In this document: positions 16,649-24,451 of the stretch, piece after piece
How positions within the stretch are numbered: the first letter of the stretch is position 1
Layout: every line of letters starts with the position of its first letter
The notes under the pieces: model-generated
What the model was told of the DNA's origin: nothing
The model's database searches: none
The model's input: only the letters and a program-made list of their open reading frames with translations
Source of the DNA: Microtetraspora fusca
GTDB taxonomy: Bacteria; Actinomycetota; Actinomycetes; Streptosporangiales; Streptosporangiaceae
Length of the DNA: 64,000 nucleotides
Reading direction: 5' to 3'
Assembly: GCF_001570365.1 (NCBI RefSeq)
Contig: NZ_BBYK01000038.1
Coordinates: forward strand, 170,787 to 234,786
Made by a program: the position numbers and the translations under genes

Positions 16649-17578
16649 TCACGGCGCGGCGACCGGCGTCACTTCCCTCGCCCAGGCCAGGCCGGACATG
16701 CCCGCGACGGCCTTCTCGATCCGCGCCGCCGCGCCGGGGTCGGCGAGCTTGATGTAGAAGGTCTCGGGGAGGTCGTCGAGCCGGTCGCTCCCGAACGGCA
16801 TCTGCCAGGAGACATGGTCACGCGCCTTCGCCGCGTGCGCCGGGTCCTCGGCGTAGATCTTCTCGATGCCGGGAAGGCGGCGGATCCGGTCGAACACGGC
16901 CTCCTTCTCGGCGTCGGTGGCCCGTCCGCGCCCTTCGCACGGTCTCGTGAACCCGTAGATGGGCGTCTCCGGACACAGAGCGACCGATACGTCCGCCTTT
17001 CCCCACCAGAAGTCGTCGCGGTACGCGATGGGGGCACCGACGCCGGGCAGGTCCGCCAGTGCGCGAAGCGGCGAACGCCAGTCCCCTCGCCCGAGAGTGC
17101 CGCCGTAGCCCTCGCGCATCAGGTCCGCGGTGAGGATGTCACCGACCCGGTGATCCTGCCGCGCGATCGCCAGCATCTCCTCCGGGGTCCTCCGGCCGTA
17201 CGACGTGACCTCGGGGAGCGAGGCGAGGGTCCGCTCGATGACCCACCTCTCCTCGTCGGTGACGGCACCGCCGCCCGCGCACCACTCCCAGACCTCGGCG
17301 CTGGTGTCCTGGCAGAGATGGAGGAGAAAGGTGCCGGTTTCGGGCCAGGGGCCGCGCGGCGGCGGCAGCGGCCACTGACCGCGCTCATCCCGTGAGTCGG
17401 ACACCGCCCCGAGCAGCAGAACGGCCACGGACACCGCCGCCGCGACCGGTTTCCACGCCCTTGAACTCCTGATCGGGGAAGCGAGTTTCCGCAGCCAAGT
17501 GGTCGCTTTCGGCTCCCGGGTGGGTTCCTTCCCGAAGGACAGCTCCTCGCTTTCCGGAGTATCCGACGACAAATCCAT
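16649..17578 (-). CDS. Orphan membrane-anchored protein with two FtsX-like extracellular domains
   Basis: 309 residues: a cytoplasmic N-terminus (1-43), one membrane span (AAAVSVAVLLLGAV), then two extracellular units resembling the FtsX ECD. Unit 1 runs from ETGTFLLHLCQDTSAEVWEW (about residue 82) to 180; unit 2 from VSVALCPETPIYGFTRPCEG (about 197) to the end, with the FtsX-like TDAEKEAVFDRIRRLPGIEK, DDLPETFYIKLADP and final AGMSGLAW blocks. Each unit has a cysteine pair. True FtsX has four membrane spans and pairs with FtsE; both are absent here. It may bind or regulate a peptidoglycan hydrolase outside the cell. AGGG precedes the ATG at 17578. Confidence 0.6.
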   Translation of the reverse strand: MDLSSDTPESEELSFGKEPTREPKATTWLRKLASPIRSSRAWKPVAAAVSVAVLLLGAVSDSRDERGQWPLPPPRGPWPETGTFLLHLCQDTSAEVWEWCAGGGAVTDEERWVIERTLASLPEVTSYGRRTPEEMLAIARQDHRVGDILTADLMREGYGGTLGRGDWRSPLRALADLPGVGAPIAYRDDFWWGKADVSVALCPETPIYGFTRPCEGRGRATDAEKEAVFDRIRRLPGIEKIYAEDPAHAAKARDHVSWQMPFGSDRLDDLPETFYIKLADPGAAARIEKAVAGMSGLAWAREVTPVAAP

Positions 17579-17623
17579 GCGGCAGACCCTAGCGCCATGA
17601 TCACTGACCCGGCCGCACGGCGA

Positions 17624-19930
17624 CTAACGCGGCTCCTGGGGGACGGTCATCCAGACGTCGGATGCGAGGCTCCAGACGGCGTCCGGCGGGCCAACGAGGG
17701 AGCGCTCGTCCTGGTGCGTACGCAGCCGCAGCACCTGGGTGGCCGTGCCGTACGGCGCGAGCTGGGCCTGGTCGGCGGCGAGCAGCACGGGTCGACGGCC
17801 GGCGGCCCGCACCTTGCCGATCACCCTGCGCACGTCGAATCCCAGGGCGACGCTCGACCCCTGGGGGTTCTTGACCCGCGCGGTGGGGAGGCCGCACTGC
17901 CCGCGAATCACCTGCGTGAACCTGTCCCCGGTGACCCGCTCGATGATCAGCACGGACGCGTCGCGCGGGATCGCCGCGCACATGCGGGCGATGCCGTCCG
18001 CCTCGCCCCGCTCGACGGGCGAGAAGGCGGTCCCGATCGAGATGACGGCGGGGGGAACCACGAACAGGAGCACTCCGGCGATCATGGCGAGGCGGGTGCC
18101 TCGTCCCGCGTGGTGGAGGCGGTCACGCCCCCAGCGCAGCCCCCAGACCGCGAGCAGGATCAGCCCGGGGATCACGACCGGCACCAGCCGCCGCGCCGCG
18201 AAGGGATGGTCGGGTGTGATCGCGGGACGCCACAGGGTCGTCACGGTCGTCCAGCCGATGATCGCGAGCGGGAGCAGCCACTCCAGGGCCCTCCCTCTGG
18301 CGAGGCGCCGCGCGAGTACCGCGGCGGCGAGCGTGGCCAGCACGACCACCGGGAGCCCGACGTACCAGACGACCCAGTAAAGGGAGTCCTCGTAGTAGAG
18401 CCGGGTGCCGTCCACCGGGAGCCGGTTGGCCATCTGGGCCTTCTCGATGAAGTCCGCGGTGAGCATGTCCTCCGACGTCACCGCCACGCGCCGCACGGTC
18501 TGCACCCAGGGCCGTACGGCGAAGCCCGCCATGACGAGCACGACCAGCGCGGCGGCCCACCCCGGCAACGCCGACGACCGGAACACCTTTGTCAGCCAGG
18601 GCAGGCGGGAGAGCCACGCCGGCCGCCGGGCCGAGCCGCCGGGCCGTCCCGGCTGATCGCCCCGCTCCGGTCCGCCGGGCTGTGCCGGGCGATCGGTACG
18701 TCCGGGGCGGGCCCGGCGGGCGGCGAGCCGGACGGCGATCTTCGGTGCGAGGGCCGCGCCCGCCGCGGTGACCACGACGACGACGGCGCAGATCGCGAGC
18801 AGCGGTAGCAGCGACCCCGAGAGGTACATCAGATAGGGACGGGCCAGCAGGTAACAGGCGGCGAAGCCGCAGAATCCGCCCACCCCGAGCCCCGCGAGGA
18901 GCGGCACGCCCAGCCGCCCGTCCGGGAACCGCCGCGCCGTCCCCGTGCCCGTCGGCGCGGGCGGCCAGGAGATGCGGCGCAGCGCGATCAGCACCCCCGC
19001 GTACGCGAGGACGGGGAGCACGTCACGCAGGCCGTCGATCCGGACGAGCAGGGCGAGGCCGAAGACGAGCCCGGCCAGCGCCGCCGCGATGCGGGCGCCG
19101 CCCCCGGTCCGGAGCCGGTGCCGCGCGTCGAGCAGCAGCGTCATGCCGCCGAACAGGAGGATCAGGGAGGGGATCTCGCTGAACGTCGTCCGCGACGTGT
19201 AGAGGATGGGCATGCTGACCGCGAAGACCAGGGCCGCGAGCGGCGCCCAGCGGGCTCCGGCCAGGCGGGCGGCGGTCCCGGCGACGACGAGCACCGCCAG
19301 TGCGCCCAGCACCGGCGGGACCAGCAGGAGCCCGGGCACCCCGCCGAGCCAGTAGCCGATCGCGTCCAGCATGGGTGGCCCCGGCATGAACTGGGGCACG
19401 ATCGCGCCGTGGAAGTCGTAGAACCCCATGCTGTCGAAGCGCAGCGCGGGGTCGAGGCCGCCGAAGCCGGCCTGACCGTACGGGATGGGCAGCGACCCGT
19501 GCCGGGCCAGCCAGATCGCGTACTGCGCGTACGTCGCGGGGTCGCGCCGTACGAAGAGCTGCTCGGAGCGCAGGAACCCGTTGAACAGTCCGGACGCGAC
19601 GGCGATGCCCGCCACGGCGGCGACGTGCCGGCCGAGGGCGGGCACGCTCTCCGGGAGGCGGCGCAGACCGAGCAGGCACAGGAGGAGGGCCGTCCCGCCG
19701 CCGAGCAGCGCCATGGGCAGCGGCCGGAACCAGCCGAGCAGCAGCAGCGGCAGGCCCGCGAGCAGCCATCCGGCAAGCGCGAGCGCGGGCACGGCGGAGC
19801 CGACGACGAGCACCCGGCCCGCCGACGGCCATGTCGTTCTCGGCCGGAGCCGGCCGAACCGTTTCGTCGGGATGACCCGAGCGTAACGGCCCGCCACGGG
19901 TGATCCGCCCACGCGCCCGGGCTCCCGCAC
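17624..19930 (-). CDS. Large polytopic membrane protein, GT-C glycosyltransferase-like
   Basis: 768 residues with about a dozen membrane spans in the first 560 residues and a soluble C-terminal domain of about 120 residues. The first extracellular loop holds an acidic motif (RRDPATYAQYAIWLARHGSL) and the TTFSEIPSLILLFGGMTLLL segment recalls the GT39/ArnT-like glycosyltransferases that use polyprenyl-phosphate sugars. The GTG at 19930 is the longest start; GTGs at 19912 and 19897 are alternatives. The gene shares a short divergent promoter region with 20011-21507. It follows the pattern of membrane glycosyltransferases near a GtrB-like enzyme, but the exact activity is unknown. Confidence 0.65.
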   Translation of the reverse strand: MREPGRVGGSPVAGRYARVIPTKRFGRLRPRTTWPSAGRVLVVGSAVPALALAGWLLAGLPLLLLGWFRPLPMALLGGGTALLLCLLGLRRLPESVPALGRHVAAVAGIAVASGLFNGFLRSEQLFVRRDPATYAQYAIWLARHGSLPIPYGQAGFGGLDPALRFDSMGFYDFHGAIVPQFMPGPPMLDAIGYWLGGVPGLLLVPPVLGALAVLVVAGTAARLAGARWAPLAALVFAVSMPILYTSRTTFSEIPSLILLFGGMTLLLDARHRLRTGGGARIAAALAGLVFGLALLVRIDGLRDVLPVLAYAGVLIALRRISWPPAPTGTGTARRFPDGRLGVPLLAGLGVGGFCGFAACYLLARPYLMYLSGSLLPLLAICAVVVVVTAAGAALAPKIAVRLAARRARPGRTDRPAQPGGPERGDQPGRPGGSARRPAWLSRLPWLTKVFRSSALPGWAAALVVLVMAGFAVRPWVQTVRRVAVTSEDMLTADFIEKAQMANRLPVDGTRLYYEDSLYWVVWYVGLPVVVLATLAAAVLARRLARGRALEWLLPLAIIGWTTVTTLWRPAITPDHPFAARRLVPVVIPGLILLAVWGLRWGRDRLHHAGRGTRLAMIAGVLLFVVPPAVISIGTAFSPVERGEADGIARMCAAIPRDASVLIIERVTGDRFTQVIRGQCGLPTARVKNPQGSSVALGFDVRRVIGKVRAAGRRPVLLAADQAQLAPYGTATQVLRLRTHQDERSLVGPPDAVWSLASDVWMTVPQEPR

Positions 19931-20010
19931 TCTCGATATGTCGGCGCGGCCGGGTAGCGTACGCCGGGAAGAACGCGGGGCACGAAGAACGCCGGGGGAC
20001 GGGGAGTCAG

Positions 20011-21507
20011 GTGTCGTGGTTGCGGCGCATCGCGCCTTGGGCTCGCCGCCACAGATGGTTCCTGGGGGTGCTCGGGCTCGGCGCCGCGCTCCGGATCGTG
20101 ACCATGCTTGGGTATCGGCCCGCGCTGTGGTTCCCGGACTCCTACAGCTACGTCGTGACGGCGATGCGGCCGAAGCCCGACCTGGTGCGCCCGGCGGGCT
20201 ACTCGATGTTTCTGCGGCTGCTGGAGCCCCTGCACGACTTCGGGTTCGTGGTGCTCACCCAGCATGTGCTCGGCCTGCTGACCAGCGTGATGATCTACGT
20301 CGCCGTGATCCGCCGTCGCAGGCCGCTTTGGGCCGGCGCGCTCGCGTCCGCGCCCGTCCTGCTCGACGCGTACCAGGTGCAGCTTGAGCACCTGCTGGTC
20401 TCCGACGCGCTGTTCACGTTCCTGGTCGTGGCCGCGGTCTTCGTGGCGCTGCGCCCCCTGACCTGGCGTACGGCCGTCGCGACCGGCCTGCTCCTGGCCG
20501 CGGCGACGCTGACGAGGACGGTGGGCCTCCCGCTGGTCGCCGCCTTCGCGGTCCTCCTGCTCTGGTACGGCTCGCGCGCCGCCGGGAAGGCCGCCGCGAG
20601 CGCGGACGACACGGGGGGCCAGGCGGGCACGGCACAAGGGTCACGGCGCGGGCTTCCCTGGCGGGTCGTCGGGGCGTTCCTGGCCGCCGCGCTGGTCCCC
20701 GTCGTCGCCTACGGGGGCTGGTTCTGGGCGGCCCATCACCGGGTGGGGCTGGTCGGGTCGAACGGCGCCTTCCTGTACGCGCGGACCATGTCCTTCGCGG
20801 ACTGCCGGGTCATGCGGCCCCCGGCCGACCTGGCCGTCCTGTGCGACGACCGGCCCCCGGCCCGCAGGCCGCCGTCGCAGGACTACGTCTGGGACCCGGA
20901 CTCGCCGCTGGTCCGCCTGCCCGGCATCACGTTCCTCAGCGAGACCGACGCGCTGGCCGGCCGGTTCGCGTGGCTGGCCATCCGCAGTCAGCCGCTCGAC
21001 TACGTGGCCACCACGGTGGACGAGTTCGCCCGGACGTTCGTGTGGGGCCGCCCGGTCTATCCCGACGCCGAGGTCTACGGATATTACGAGTTCCCCTCGA
21101 AGACCCCCGCCCCGCCCGGACGCCATCCCGCGGTCGTCGGCACCCGGTTCGCCGAGCTCTACCAGCGGGGCCCGATCTCCACCCGGGTCGTCGAGCCGTT
21201 CGCCGGGGTGATGCGGGCCTACCAGAGCGTGGTTTTTCTGCCGGGCGTGCTGCTGCTGCCCGTCCTCCTCTTCCCGCCGCTGGCGGTCGCCGCACGGTGG
21301 GCCCGGCGGCTGGTCGCCTCCCGGGGGGCGGCGTCCCGTACAGGTGACGGGTGGCGTCTGGCCTGGGCGGTGCCGTGGGCGGTCGCGGTGCTGCTGCTGC
21401 TCATCCCCGCCGCGACGGCCGAGTTCGACTACCGGTACGTCCTTCCCGCGACCCCGCTGGCGTTCCTCGCCGCCGCGCTCGCCCTGCGCCCGCGCTCCCG
21501 GCGCTGA
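20011..21507 (+). CDS. Polytopic membrane protein, GT-C glycosyltransferase-like
   Basis: 498 residues starting at GTG 20011, which has GGGGAG four bases upstream; the open frame runs 37 codons further upstream without a good site. About ten membrane spans. The first loop has the acidic motif YRPALWFPDSYSYVVTAMRP, and the second hydrophobic region contains QVQLEHLLVSDALFTFLVVA, both reminiscent of GT39/GT83-like membrane glycosyltransferases. A soluble loop (about residues 255-390) lies between the later spans and includes a cysteine pair (ADCRV, VLCDD). It diverges from the larger relative at 17624-19930. Likely acts on the outer face of the membrane on a glycan or protein; unproven. Confidence 0.65.
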   Translation: MSWLRRIAPWARRHRWFLGVLGLGAALRIVTMLGYRPALWFPDSYSYVVTAMRPKPDLVRPAGYSMFLRLLEPLHDFGFVVLTQHVLGLLTSVMIYVAVIRRRRPLWAGALASAPVLLDAYQVQLEHLLVSDALFTFLVVAAVFVALRPLTWRTAVATGLLLAAATLTRTVGLPLVAAFAVLLLWYGSRAAGKAAASADDTGGQAGTAQGSRRGLPWRVVGAFLAAALVPVVAYGGWFWAAHHRVGLVGSNGAFLYARTMSFADCRVMRPPADLAVLCDDRPPARRPPSQDYVWDPDSPLVRLPGITFLSETDALAGRFAWLAIRSQPLDYVATTVDEFARTFVWGRPVYPDAEVYGYYEFPSKTPAPPGRHPAVVGTRFAELYQRGPISTRVVEPFAGVMRAYQSVVFLPGVLLLPVLLFPPLAVAARWARRLVASRGAASRTGDGWRLAWAVPWAVAVLLLLIPAATAEFDYRYVLPATPLAFLAAALALRPRSRR

Positions 21508-21927
21508 CCGGCTCCGTACAGAGCCGTACGGAGCCGCGCGACCGCCTCATGGTGCTTCGGCCGGCCGCTGTGGACCGCTGGGGGCGGCTGATCGACGCGG
21601 GCTCCGGTCCCGCTCTCGGGCGATTGCGCGCTGACCTGGAAGATTCCTGAGAGTCCGGTATTCGTCAAGTATTTGACATACCCCGAATTATCTATGTTTG
21701 AGTATGCTTCGCGCTGGATCACCCCAGTCGAAGCAAAAGACAGGTCACGTCCTAAATCAGCGATCTCCCCGCTCGTTCACATGTGCGTGGCCTAGCCTTC
21801 GGCGAAGAGCTGTCATGCTCTCGGTCAAATGGCCGTAAAGCGAGGAGGAACACGTGTGCGTGCGAAGCAGTAGTCGGACCAGCTGTTCGCCCACACGTCC
21901 AGCGCGCCTCGCGTCGAGGAGGGGCGC
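21508..21927. other. 420-base gene-free stretch with an AT-rich promoter-like core
   Basis: I see no convincing gene. Around 21658-21715 the base composition drops sharply: TTGACA at 21673-21678 is a consensus -35 and TATCTATG follows; TCAAGTATTTGA at 21666-21677 is a short dyad overlapping it. The downstream half leads into the GAGGAGGGG site of the LCP gene. This is the probable promoter of 21928-24252, leaving a 5' leader of about 220 bases. A 33-codon frame at 21549-21650 has no ribosome binding site and is unlikely. Confidence 0.45.
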
Positions 21928-24252
21928 ATGAACGACCGGCGTCAGCCTCCGGACATGCCGACGAACGACCAGCGGGTCTGGGGACGCGAGGACACGGGAC
22001 CGCGCTATGTCCAGGGGGATCGGCAGGACCGCCCGGACCGGCGGGACCGTCAGCCCGGCGGCCCCCGCGGGCGCGACGGCCGTCCCTCCCGGCAGGAGGG
22101 GTACCAGGACTCTCCTCGCGACGCCTACGGCCAGGACACCCACGACGCGCAGCGCGGCCGTCGCAGGGGTGGCGGCAGGACCGCCGAGCGGCCCGTTCCA
22201 CAGGATCACGGGTACCACGACCAGGGATACGGTGACCCCGGACAACGCGACCAGCGGTACCAGGAACCCGGTCACCAGGGCCAGGCGTATCAGGATCCCG
22301 GCTATCAGGACCGGGCCCACCAGGGCCAGGGTTACCAGGATCAGGGGTACCGGGACCCGGCCGGCCAGGACCGGGGATATCAGGACCAGGCGTTCCGGCA
22401 GGACGAGTACGACGAGCCCGAGCGCGGCCCGTGGGGTGAGCGCGAGCCCGACGACGACTACCTCGACGACCCGCCGAAGCGGCGCTGGGGACGGCGTTCC
22501 AACGTCGACCCGTGGGACGAGCCCGACGACGAGCCGCGCCGCAAGCTCTGGGGGCGCCGCAAGTCCGACGACGAGGACGCCACCACCGACGAGGGCGACG
22601 ACGGCGAGCCGGACGGCGGCCGGGGTCGCGCCAAGCGCGGCAAGCGCGGCGAAACCCACGAGATGGGCGCGGACGACGACGCTCCCCGGCGGGGATCACG
22701 CCGGGGCGGGGGCGGCGACGGCCGTCCCGGCGGTCCCTCCGGCGGCGGTCCGAGCGGTCCAGGCGGTCCGGGTTCGCGCCGCCGCGACTCGGGCGGCGCC
22801 AAGCGCGGCCTCGGCGTACTGGGCTGGACCAGCATCGCCATGACCACCGTCCTGGTCGCCGGCACGCTGACCGCGTACAAGGTCTACCGGGACACGTTCG
22901 GCATGATCCATGTCGGCGACTCGACCGACGACCTGGACAAGACGCGCCCGGTCAACGCGACCGGCGCCATCAACGTGCTGCTCGTCGGATCCGACACGAG
23001 GTCCGGTGACAACAAGAAGTACGGCCAGCACATGCAGAACGACGGCGAGCGCACCGACACGATCATGTTGCTGCACATCGCTCCCAACCGGGACGGCGCG
23101 ACATTGGTCAGCTTCCCTCGCGACTCCATGGTCCTGATCCCCGAGTGCCGCGACGTCAGGACCAAGGCCGTCGTCGGGCAGCACCTGGGTATGATCAACT
23201 CCGCGTTCTCCAGCGGCGGCATGATCTGCACCCGCCGAACCATCGAGACGCTCACCAAAATCCCCATCGACCACTGGGTGAAGGTCGACTTCACCGGCTT
23301 CAAGAACATCGTGAACGCCCTGGGCGGCATCGAGATCTGCCTGCCGAAGGACGTCAACGACAAGAAGGCCAAGCTGGTCCTGAGCAAGGGCAAGCACATC
23401 GTCAGGGGCGAGACCGCCCTCGCCTACGTACGGGCTCGCTACGCCCTCGGCGACGGCGGCGACATCAGCCGGATCGAACGCCAGCAGGTCTTCATCTCCC
23501 AGGTGGTGAAGAAGGCGACCAGCAGCGGCATGCTCACCGACCTGAGAAAGCTGCAGAAGTTCATCGCCGCCACGGCCGACTCCGTCACGATGGACGACAA
23601 GCTCAACGGCGACGCGCTCATCCAGATCGCGATGAGCGCCTCCAAGCTCAGCGCCAAGGGGTTCAAGGGCACCAAGGTGCCCTGGGAGCCGTACGTCGCG
23701 GACAAGAACCGCGTCCAGTGGAAGCAGCCGGCCGCGGAGAACCTGTTCGCCGGCATCAGAGGCGACGTGGAGGTCACCGCCTCCCCGAGCCCGGCCGCCA
23801 CCGCCTCCGGCGGCGCCACGCCCGCCGCGCCGACGGTGACCAAGCCCGAACAGGTCAAGGTCCAGGTGTTCAACGGCACCAACATGGATGGCAAGGCCAA
23901 GGAGGTGGCCGAGGCGCTGGCCGCCGAGGGCTTCCGCGTGGTCGGCGTCGGCGACGCCCGCAAGGCGGACGGCACCGACCAGCCGACGACCATGATCCGC
24001 TACACGGGTCAGGGCTGGGACCAGGCCAAGATCCTCAGCGGCAAGCTGCAGGGCGAGGTCAAGCCCGAGACCGGCAAGCTGGCGACCGGCCCCGCGAGCC
24101 CCTTCACGCCCGAAAAGACGCCGCCCAAGCCCGGACGGATCGCCGGCCCGATCATCCAGCTCGTGGTCGGCGCGGACTGGAAGGGCGTCAAGATCCCGTT
24201 GCAGGTGGGCGACGACGCCGTGACCTCGGAGACCGACATCTGCAAGGGCTGA
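21928..24252 (+). CDS. LytR-CpsA-Psr (LCP) family ligase with long charged N-terminus
   Basis: 774 residues. Residues 1-295 are cytoplasmic and disordered, full of D, R, G, Q and Y, with YQDPGYQDRAHQGQGYQDQG-type repeats between about 100 and 160. One membrane span follows at about 296-318 (GWTSIAMTTVLVAGTLTAYK), then the extracellular LCP domain (about 345-510): INVLLVGSDTRSGD, GERTDTIMLLHI, LVSFPRDSMVLIPE, RARYALGDGGDISRIERQQ hold the family's conserved Arg and Asp residues. A LytR_C domain (VKVQVFNGTNMDGKAKEVAE) is at about 645-700. LCP enzymes transfer lipid-linked glycopolymers such as teichoic acid or arabinogalactan to peptidoglycan. GAGGAGGGG precedes the ATG. It corresponds in position to the mycobacterial LCP gene Rv3267. 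Confidence 0.92.
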   Translation: MNDRRQPPDMPTNDQRVWGREDTGPRYVQGDRQDRPDRRDRQPGGPRGRDGRPSRQEGYQDSPRDAYGQDTHDAQRGRRRGGGRTAERPVPQDHGYHDQGYGDPGQRDQRYQEPGHQGQAYQDPGYQDRAHQGQGYQDQGYRDPAGQDRGYQDQAFRQDEYDEPERGPWGEREPDDDYLDDPPKRRWGRRSNVDPWDEPDDEPRRKLWGRRKSDDEDATTDEGDDGEPDGGRGRAKRGKRGETHEMGADDDAPRRGSRRGGGGDGRPGGPSGGGPSGPGGPGSRRRDSGGAKRGLGVLGWTSIAMTTVLVAGTLTAYKVYRDTFGMIHVGDSTDDLDKTRPVNATGAINVLLVGSDTRSGDNKKYGQHMQNDGERTDTIMLLHIAPNRDGATLVSFPRDSMVLIPECRDVRTKAVVGQHLGMINSAFSSGGMICTRRTIETLTKIPIDHWVKVDFTGFKNIVNALGGIEICLPKDVNDKKAKLVLSKGKHIVRGETALAYVRARYALGDGGDISRIERQQVFISQVVKKATSSGMLTDLRKLQKFIAATADSVTMDDKLNGDALIQIAMSASKLSAKGFKGTKVPWEPYVADKNRVQWKQPAAENLFAGIRGDVEVTASPSPAATASGGATPAAPTVTKPEQVKVQVFNGTNMDGKAKEVAEALAAEGFRVVGVGDARKADGTDQPTTMIRYTGQGWDQAKILSGKLQGEVKPETGKLATGPASPFTPEKTPPKPGRIAGPIIQLVVGADWKGVKIPLQVGDDAVTSETDICKG

Positions 24253-24451
24253 GGTCAGTCCCTCACAGGGATTATTGATGTCCGTTACAGGAGTGATCCA
24301 CGAGACTTGCGTTAAGGTTGGGCGAAGCGGACGCATTCCGTGCTTCCACGTTCGCCTGACCGCACGGGACGTCCGCGCTAGCGTCTTGGACGCAGGCTCC
24401 GTCTCGAATGAGCCACCGGCCCCCGCTCGGCGAACTTGAGAGTTTCCTCCC

